From assembly GCA_002773545.1 (NCBI GenBank), contig PFAV01000073.1, positions 1-16,942 on the forward strand: DNA of 16,942 nucleotides, given 5' to 3'. How positions within the stretch are numbered: the stretch's first letter is position 1; the number at the start of each line of letters is the position of its first letter. The notes under the pieces are model-generated. The model had not been told where the DNA came from. It saw only the letters and a list, made by a program, of their open reading frames with translations, and made no database searches. This document shows positions 12,607-16,942 of the stretch, piece by piece. Made by a program: the position numbers and the translations under genes. This stretch comes from a bacterium (Candidatus Gribaldobacteria) CG10_big_fil_rev_8_21_14_0_10_41_12. Lineage in GTDB: Bacteria > Patescibacteriota > Minisyncoccia > Minisyncoccales > CG1-02-41-26.

Positions 12607-12640
12607 ATTATAATGCGTTGTTTGAATTTATAAAGGTTTT

Positions 12641-12683
12641 ACCCCAGTTAAACAGCTCGCTAATCGCTCGCGTTTAACGGGGT
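12641..12683 (+). promoter_or_regulatory. Hairpin 1 in the rpmA leader
   Basis: ACCCC and GTTAAAC (12641-12653, one bulged A) pair with GTTTAAC and GGGGT (12672-12683): 12 bp around an 18-nt loop. No T run follows, so a terminator is unlikely. It may regulate L27 synthesis or be a repeat element. Confidence 0.5.
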
Positions 12684-12727
12684 GTAAGAATTCGTAAATT
12701 CGCTTCGCTTCATTAACGAATTCTAAC
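12684..12727 (+). promoter_or_regulatory. Hairpin 2 abutting the rpmA start codon
   Basis: AGAATTCGT (12687-12695) pairs with ACGAATTCT (12716-12724). Outer GT/AC pairs reach 12727, the base before the rpmA ATG. No Shine-Dalgarno is present. The stem would hold the initiation region, so it may control rpmA translation. Confidence 0.5.
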
Positions 12728-13000
12728 ATGGCAACATCTAAATCAAAAGGCGGCGCTAGATTGGGCCGCGATTCGCAACCCCAATATCTGGGCTTAAAAT
12801 TAGCCGACGGTCAAAAAGCCAAAGCCGGTATGATTATTATTCGTCAAAAGGGCACTCACTATTTGCCCGGCAAAAATGTTGGTTGCGGCAACGACTATAC
12901 TCTGTTTGCTTTGAAACAAGGAGTAGTTAAATTTCAAACGAAAAATAAAACTACTTTCACTGGCAAAAAAAGACAGGCCAAAATAGTCCACATTGTCTAA
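12728..13000 (+). CDS. rpmA: 50S ribosomal protein L27
   Basis: 90 residues, a normal length for L27, whose N-terminal tail reaches the peptidyl-transferase centre. Family signatures are clear: KSKGGARLGRDSQPQYLG (5-22), GQKAKAGMIIIRQKGT (28-43), PGKNVGCGNDYTLFAL (47-62) and VKF at 67-69. The protein starts directly with the mature-type tail and has no Firmicutes-style cleavable extension. L21 (rplU), the usual upstream partner, is not adjacent; a double hairpin and the divergent small membrane gene lie there instead. The mRNA ends in a terminator at 13178-13203 after a further hairpin element. It is convergent with pyrG. Confidence 0.95.
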   Translation: MATSKSKGGARLGRDSQPQYLGLKLADGQKAKAGMIIIRQKGTHYLPGKNVGCGNDYTLFALKQGVVKFQTKNKTTFTGKKRQAKIVHIV

Positions 13001-13016
13001 TTTGTGACTGGCCTAT

Positions 13017-13162
13017 TTGGGGGCGAGGAAGATAATTTCAAGGAGTATTTTGAGGCCTATTTGCTTGGTTCCGCTTACTGGCGGAAAATAGGCCGAAAAC
13101 TAAATGAGCCCGCCGCTGGAGCGGGCGAATGTCTCCTTGAAATTATCTTTCCGAGCCCCCAA
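13017..13162. repeat. 146-bp hairpin element with inner hairpins (MITE-like)
   Basis: The outer arms pair 13017-13045 with 13133-13162: 17 bp are perfect (13029-13045 with 13133-13149), and with one bulge and two mismatches the GGGGGC ends join. Inside, GGCCTATTT (13054-13062) pairs with 13086-13094, enclosing TTCCGC/GCGGAA, and GCCCGC/GCGGGC forms another stem (13108-13126). GGCCTATTT also occurs as a direct copy at 13010-13018. It fills the rpmA-pyrG gap and shows no coding content. Confidence 0.7.
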
Positions 13163-13177
13163 TAGCGTAAGTCCTAC

Positions 13178-13203
13178 ACAATCCCTTAACGGGGTTGTTT
13201 TTT
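13178..13203 (+). terminator. Intrinsic terminator of rpmA
   Basis: ACAATCCC (13178-13185) pairs with GGGGTTGT (13191-13198), including one G-T pair, around a 5-nt loop, followed by six T. It overlaps the 3' end of the convergent pyrG gene. Confidence 0.75.
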
Positions 13204-14823
13204 ATTCCTTACACACGCTTTAATAAATTCCTTAAACAAGGGGTGCGGGCTCAAGGGACGGGATTGGAACTCGGGATGAAACTGCGTGCCTAAGAAAAAC
13301 GGTTGGTTTTTTAATTCAACAATTTCTACTAAATTGCGTTCTGGGTTAATACCGCTCACTACCAATCCCCTTTTCTCTAAAAGTTCTCTAAAGCCATTGT
13401 TAAATTCATAACGATGGCGATGCCGTTCTTTAATCAGCGCTTGGTTATATGCCTTGTCTGCCAAGGTCTTGGGTATAACCTGGCAAGGATGGCTGCCCAA
13501 GCGTTGAGTGTCGCCATAATGTTTATTTTTCAAAAACTCTTTTTGCTCGCTCATCAAACAAATCACTGGATTGGCTGTTTTGGGGTTTATCTCGGTGGTG
13601 TTGGCGTCTGGCAAGCCAACTACATTGCGGCTAAACTCAATGACGGCCAATTGCATACCATAACATAAGCCCAAAAAAGGAATTTTGTTTTCACGCAAAA
13701 ACTTAATAGCCGCGATTTTTCCTTCCACTCCCCGACTGCCATAGCCGCCCGGCACAATCACGCCATCATAATCTTTAAGCTCCCCTACTGCCTTGGGGTC
13801 TTTCTCATATTTTTCGCTAGCCAACCACTGAATGACCGGTTTTTGATTATTGGCCCAGCAAGCATGCTTGACCGCCTCAATAATAGAAACATAGGAATCC
13901 TCCAAAGTGAAATCGCCGGTTTGAAAATATTTGCCCACAATGCCTATTTTTACTTCTTTGGTGGCGCCCTTAATCACTGCCACCAAATCTCTCCACTCTC
14001 GCAAATCCTGCTGGCGGGGCTTGAGGCCGAAGTGCTTCAAAATTTTCTCGCCGAATTTTTGCTCTTCCAGAATTATTGGCACCTCATAAATTGATTTAAC
14101 ATCTGGATTGGAAATAACATTTTCTTCAGGCACGCTGCAAAAAGACGATATTTTATTTTTTCTTTTTTCATCTAAAGGCAAAGCGGCTCTACCAACCACG
14201 AAATCCGGCTGAATGCCCGCCGCGTTAAGCGTGCGCACCGAATACTGCACTGGCTTAGTTTTCATTTCGCCCACGGTTGAGGGAATGGGCAAATAAGAAA
14301 CATGAACATGGCAGATGTTTTTGGGTTCTTTGAGCTTCATCATTCTATTGGCTTCCAAAAAAAGAATGCCTTGATATTCCCCCACTGTGCCGCCAATCTC
14401 CACGATAACAATTTCGGCTTTTGATTTTTTGCCCGCCTCCTTAACGCGCCTGATTATTTCTTCGGGCACATGAGGCACCACTTCCACATCTTCGCCGTCA
14501 TATTCCAAGTTTCTTTCCCGCTGGATAATTGCTTGATAAATTTGGCCAGTGGTTAAAAAATTAGACGAATTAAGATCCTCTCCCAGAAATCTCTCATAAG
14601 AGCCAATATCTTGGTCGGTTTCTACACCGTCAGTGGTCACAAAAACTTCGCCGTGCTCGGTGGGCCGAATCGTGCCTGCGTCTATATTGACATACATCTC
14701 GCACTTAACATTAGTCACTTTATAACCCTTGGCTTGTAAAAGCTTGGCAATGGAAGCGGCCGTAATGCCCTTGCCCAAGCTGGAAATCACTCCGCCCGTG
14801 ATAAAAATATATTTAGTGGTCAT
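13186..14823 (-). CDS. pyrG: CTP synthase
   Basis: Cytoplasmic enzyme converting UTP to CTP with ATP and glutamine; 545 residues, full length. The N-terminal synthetase domain opens with KYIFITGGVISSLGKG (4-19, P-loop), then CEMYVNIDAGT (41-51) and the UTP/CTP-site region EIGGTVGE (142-149). The C-terminal class I glutamine amidotransferase has PGGYGSRG (358-365), the nucleophile C387 in GLCYGMQ, and H516/E518 in QFHPEF. The start is 5 nt after rplI, so the two are co-transcribed; no Shine-Dalgarno is visible, suggesting coupling. The last codons overlap the rpmA terminator on the other strand. Confidence 0.97.
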   Translation of the reverse strand: MTTKYIFITGGVISSLGKGITAASIAKLLQAKGYKVTNVKCEMYVNIDAGTIRPTEHGEVFVTTDGVETDQDIGSYERFLGEDLNSSNFLTTGQIYQAIIQRERNLEYDGEDVEVVPHVPEEIIRRVKEAGKKSKAEIVIVEIGGTVGEYQGILFLEANRMMKLKEPKNICHVHVSYLPIPSTVGEMKTKPVQYSVRTLNAAGIQPDFVVGRAALPLDEKRKNKISSFCSVPEENVISNPDVKSIYEVPIILEEQKFGEKILKHFGLKPRQQDLREWRDLVAVIKGATKEVKIGIVGKYFQTGDFTLEDSYVSIIEAVKHACWANNQKPVIQWLASEKYEKDPKAVGELKDYDGVIVPGGYGSRGVEGKIAAIKFLRENKIPFLGLCYGMQLAVIEFSRNVVGLPDANTTEINPKTANPVICLMSEQKEFLKNKHYGDTQRLGSHPCQVIPKTLADKAYNQALIKERHRHRYEFNNGFRELLEKRGLVVSGINPERNLVEIVELKNQPFFLGTQFHPEFQSRPLSPHPLFKEFIKACVRNKKQPR

Positions 14824-14828
14824 AAAAA

Positions 14829-15275
14829 TTACGCTTCTTTTTCTACTATTACCTTGACAAATGCCTCTAAATTGTGTTCAAAAATAATTTTAACTTCGTA
14901 CTCCCCTGTTTCTTCTATGGTATTGCTTAAAACCACTTGATCAACAGTAATGTCGTAGCCCATTTCTTGCAAGCGAGCAACAATCTTTTTTGGGCTTACT
15001 TTTTCAAATAATTGGCCTTTATCCCCCACCTTCACGGCAATTTCTACTTCCAGGCCGTCCATTTTTTGGGCTATTTTAGCGGATTTTTCCAACTCTTGGG
15101 TGGCTTTTTCAGCCAGCAAAGCGCGCTGTTGCTTGGCTGTTATTAGACCGTTTTTGTCGGCTGGTTTGGCTAAGCCCTTGACAAATAGATAATTATTAGC
15201 GTAGCCATCAGACACCTCTTTAACTTCGTAGGCCTTGCCTAACTTGGCGATATTTTTTAATAAAATTACTTTCAT
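14829..15275 (-). CDS. rplI: 50S ribosomal protein L9
   Basis: 148 residues, the usual L9 length. The N-terminal rRNA-binding domain MKVILLKNIAKLGKAYEVKEVSDGYANNYL (start to about 30) matches the family signature (VxLLxDVxxLGKxGDxVxVxxGYxRNxL). A charged connecting helix (about 45-75) leads to the C-terminal domain (about 76-148). It lies between the S41 protease gene (30 nt upstream) and pyrG (5 nt downstream) on the minus strand. L9 is reported missing from some candidate-phyla lineages, so its presence narrows the likely host. No Shine-Dalgarno is visible. Confidence 0.96.
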   Translation of the reverse strand: MKVILLKNIAKLGKAYEVKEVSDGYANNYLFVKGLAKPADKNGLITAKQQRALLAEKATQELEKSAKIAQKMDGLEVEIAVKVGDKGQLFEKVSPKKIVARLQEMGYDITVDQVVLSNTIEETGEYEVKIIFEHNLEAFVKVIVEKEA

Positions 15276-15305
15276 ATCTTTGATTCTTTAATGTATTTTT
15301 ATATT

Positions 15306-16526
15306 CTACGGCAAATTGTTCAAAAACTCAATGGCCTTTTGCAGGGGCGCGTCTGCTCCGTCGTCCGTGGTGGTGGCCTCTTTTACTTCAATGTCCGGGG
15401 CTAACCCGTCTTTATTGATAGAAATGCCTTTAGGGGTTAGCCACCGAGAAATAGTCACTTTCAGTGAAGATTTATCCGATAAATTAATTTGCTCTTGCAC
15501 CAAACCCTTGCCAAATGATTTTTCGCCAATTAATTTCGCGCCCAGCTGATCGCGCAAAGCGCCCGCCATAATTTCCGAAGCGGACGCGGAACCATTGTTC
15601 ATCAAAACAACTACCTGATATTTTTCAAAAACAGACGGGCCATTGGATTTATATGGCTTTCTTTCCTGTCCGCTCCCAAAATCTTGCCAAGTGACTACCT
15701 GTCCTTTGGCTAAAAACCAGCCAGTTACTTCTTGCGCTACTTCCAAAAAACCGCCAGGATTATTTCTTAAATCAATGATGATTTTCTTAACTGTTGGAGC
15801 GCTTAATATCTCTTGAGCTGCTTGCCTAAATTCCGAAGACAAAATGCTGTTGAATTGATAAATTTTGATAACAGCGATATTATCCCTGGTGATTTCTTTT
15901 TCCAAAGTGGGTATTTTGATGTTTTCTCTTTTAATGGTAAATTCTTTGGACTCTTTCCAATCGCCCCGCAGAATCAACAGCCGCACGCTGGTGTTGGCTG
16001 GGCCCTTGATAATTTTTACCGCTTCTTCAATGCTTTGGTCTTTGGTAAAGGTGTCGTCAATTTTCAAAATTTTATCGCCGGATTTTAACCCCGCTCGGTC
16101 AGCCGGGCTGGCCTTAAAAGGCGAAACAACAGTTATTTGGCTGTCTTTAACGCCCACCACCATGCCCACGCCCTGATATTCGCCCGAGAGCTCTTCGTTA
16201 AAACTAGTGGTTTGGCTGGGCGTAAAAAAAGTAGTGTAAGGGTCGCCCAAGCTGGCCACCATACCCGCAGTTGCCCCATAAACCATTTTTTGGAAATCAA
16301 TTTTATCTTTGTCTAAATAATTTTGCGAAACCTTGTTCCAGGCCTCCCAAAAAATAGAAAAATCCACCTGGTTGGGCTTATCCAAGGTGTTGTCAATAAT
16401 ATAGCTGGGTTGAAACCTGGCCATCCGTTCCCGCTCAGCCAAAGCGCCAGCTCCATAACTAAGCAAAACCACTGCGGCTGAAACCAACAAAAAAGCAATC
16501 AACTTCAAAAAAAATTTCTTGCTCAT
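15306..16526 (-). CDS. ctpA: S41 carboxy-terminal processing protease (CtpA/CtpB-like)
   Basis: Exported, membrane-anchored serine protease of 406 residues from the ATG at 16526. The frame is open to 16559, but those 11 residues lie within the promoter. The hydrophobic anchor covers 5-30. A dimerisation-type N-terminal helix region contains GDPYTTFF (94-101). The PDZ domain, about 115-200, includes EYQGVGMVV and GDKILKID. The S41 core, about 210-385, has DLRNNPGG (252-259), the nucleophile S315 in NGSASASEI, and the base K340 in FGKG, 25 residues apart as in Tsp/CtpB. These proteases cleave C-terminal tails of envelope or regulatory proteins; the substrate is unknown. It is first in a likely ctpA-rplI-pyrG unit. 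Confidence 0.93.
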   Translation of the reverse strand: MSKKFFLKLIAFLLVSAAVVLLSYGAGALAERERMARFQPSYIIDNTLDKPNQVDFSIFWEAWNKVSQNYLDKDKIDFQKMVYGATAGMVASLGDPYTTFFTPSQTTSFNEELSGEYQGVGMVVGVKDSQITVVSPFKASPADRAGLKSGDKILKIDDTFTKDQSIEEAVKIIKGPANTSVRLLILRGDWKESKEFTIKRENIKIPTLEKEITRDNIAVIKIYQFNSILSSEFRQAAQEILSAPTVKKIIIDLRNNPGGFLEVAQEVTGWFLAKGQVVTWQDFGSGQERKPYKSNGPSVFEKYQVVVLMNNGSASASEIMAGALRDQLGAKLIGEKSFGKGLVQEQINLSDKSSLKVTISRWLTPKGISINKDGLAPDIEVKEATTTDDGADAPLQKAIEFLNNLP

Positions 16527-16534
16527 ATTTGAGT

Positions 16535-16563
16535 AGTATACAAAAATTAAACCCCACAATCAA
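16535..16563 (-). promoter_or_regulatory. Sigma-70 promoter of the S41 protease gene
   Basis: On the minus strand TTGATT (16563-16558), a 17-nt spacer and TATACT (16540-16535). Only 8 nt separate the -10 from the ATG, so transcription should begin 0-2 nt before the start codon, which implies a leaderless or nearly leaderless mRNA. Confidence 0.6.
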
Positions 16564-16624
16564 CCCCGTCAAAGCCCTTGCCTCTGATGGAGCAAGTTGC
16601 CATGCACACCCCGCTAAAGCCCCT
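16561..16624. repeat. Imperfect 15-bp direct repeat upstream of the S41 promoter
   Basis: ACCCCGTCAAAGCCC (16562-16576) recurs as ACCCCGCTAAAGCCC (16609-16623) with two changes. A CTTGC/GCAAG stem lies between them. The first copy touches the -35 box of the protease promoter, so the pair could be operator half-sites, but this may be chance. Nothing else is seen in the 16527-16668 gap. Confidence 0.3.
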
Positions 16625-16668
16625 ATATTTAATTCGTGCGATCGGCTCAAATTAAACAACGGGTTTAA

Positions 16669-16942
16669 TTAAAGCCTAACAAGCCCTTTTAGCGGAAAAC
16701 TTTGCAAAATCGTGTATTCGGGGCCAATTCTTTTGAGCTGGCTTTGCATTATTTCTATATGGCGGGCTGTGAATTTTAAGTCAATTTCTTGGGCAATTTC
16801 TGGTTGTTCTTCTGGGTCAATCTTTTTCCAAACCCATTCTTTAACTCTTGCTAAAGTGATGTGACCAACAAAAGCTCGTCCAGCATTGTAAGGAACCTGA
16901 TTCCTTACAGAACCGAGTTCCTTACAAATTTTTTGCAAGATC
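16669..16942 (-). CDS. thpR: RNA 2',3'-cyclic phosphodiesterase / 2'-5' RNA ligase-like (ThpR), 5' part outside the window
   Basis: The C-terminal ~90 residues of a 2H phosphoesterase; the frame runs off the window, so the true start is not visible. GHITLARVKE is the second H-x-T motif of the family, with the usual LARVK tail. The following helix, strand EIDLKFTARHIEIMQSQL and ending GPEYTILQSFPL match the ThpR C-terminus (strand-IxLxxSxLxxxGPxYxxLxxFPL pattern). The first H-x-T motif should lie outside. Before the motif the protein reads KELGSVRNQVPYNAGRAF, longer than I expect for the family, and this stretch coincides with short palindromes. The stop is followed by a weak AATTAAAC/GTTTAATT hairpin with no T run. 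Confidence 0.85.
   Translation of the reverse strand, partial: ILQKICKELGSVRNQVPYNAGRAFVGHITLARVKEWVWKKIDPEEQPEIAQEIDLKFTARHIEIMQSQLKRIGPEYTILQSFPLKGLVRL
16888..16925. repeat. Short palindromes inside the thpR reading frame
   Basis: A 21-nt unit (16888-16908) has arms GTAAGGAAC and ATTCCTTAC (one G-T pair) around a 3-nt loop. Next to it lies a partial second copy (about 16910-16925) with a GAAC-GTTC stem. Size and layout match the 9-3-9 palindromes in murD, though the sequence differs. Confidence 0.55.

Noticed and set aside
12607..12612. TATAAT abutting the ATG of the 54-residue ORF as its promoter
   Set aside because: It would start transcription inside the coding sequence, and no -35 was found at the right distance.
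1..16942. tRNA, rRNA or CRISPR array
   Set aside because: No tRNA T-arm/acceptor pattern, no rRNA signature and no regularly spaced direct repeats were seen by eye; the repeats present are palindromes.

Overview
The window looks like a piece of a small-genome Candidate Phyla Radiation (Patescibacteria) chromosome, most likely Parcubacteria-like. This rests on several things: a compact, moderately AT-rich layout; a divergent MraY and MurD; a surface protein carrying the CGNGxCxxGExxCNCPxDC motif that I associate with these lineages; many small anchored proteins; and few Shine-Dalgarno sequences. Ribosomal protein L9 is present. TGA is a stop codon (it ends ftsW and the DD-carboxypeptidase gene), so the recoded UGA=Gly lineages are excluded. 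No tRNA, rRNA or CRISPR array was found.

Left part (1-4000, + strand): a perfect 32-bp palindrome, a bidirectional terminator and a small Cys-rich ORF precede a tight operon of tyrS, a CheY-like response regulator (19-bp overlap with tyrS), an S11 D-Ala-D-Ala carboxypeptidase and mraY (11-bp overlap). Middle (4198-9431, +): a very unusual sigma-70-like gene with an N-terminal HTH and about seven tandem 16-18-residue repeats sits between mraY and murD, bracketed by hairpin repeats and a terminator. The peptidoglycan genes then continue as murD, ftsW and murG. Together mraY, murD, ftsW, murG and the carboxypeptidase cover lipid I formation, D-Glu addition, lipid II formation, glycan polymerisation and peptide trimming.

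Right part: a small exported protein (9501-9887). Next, the best promoter in the window drives a long, hairpin-rich leader or ncRNA ending in an intrinsic terminator just before a Xer-type tyrosine recombinase. The recombinase is one base away from a PD-(D/E)XK-like protein gene. Convergent to these are an anchored Cys-rich surface protein and a 54-residue membrane protein. rpmA (L27) has a double-hairpin leader. On the minus strand lie an S41 processing protease, rplI and pyrG, and a 5'-truncated ThpR/2H phosphoesterase at the window edge.

Two themes stand out. First, hairpin elements are dense and of several kinds, including 21-nt palindromes (9-bp arms, 3-nt loop) inserted in frame in murD, with related units in thpR, an intergenic region and a terminator. 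Second, three first-of-operon genes (tyrS, murD, S41 protease) have a -10 box only 6-8 nt before the ATG, implying leaderless transcripts. The most novel-looking gene is the sigma/repeat fusion at 4198-5565.
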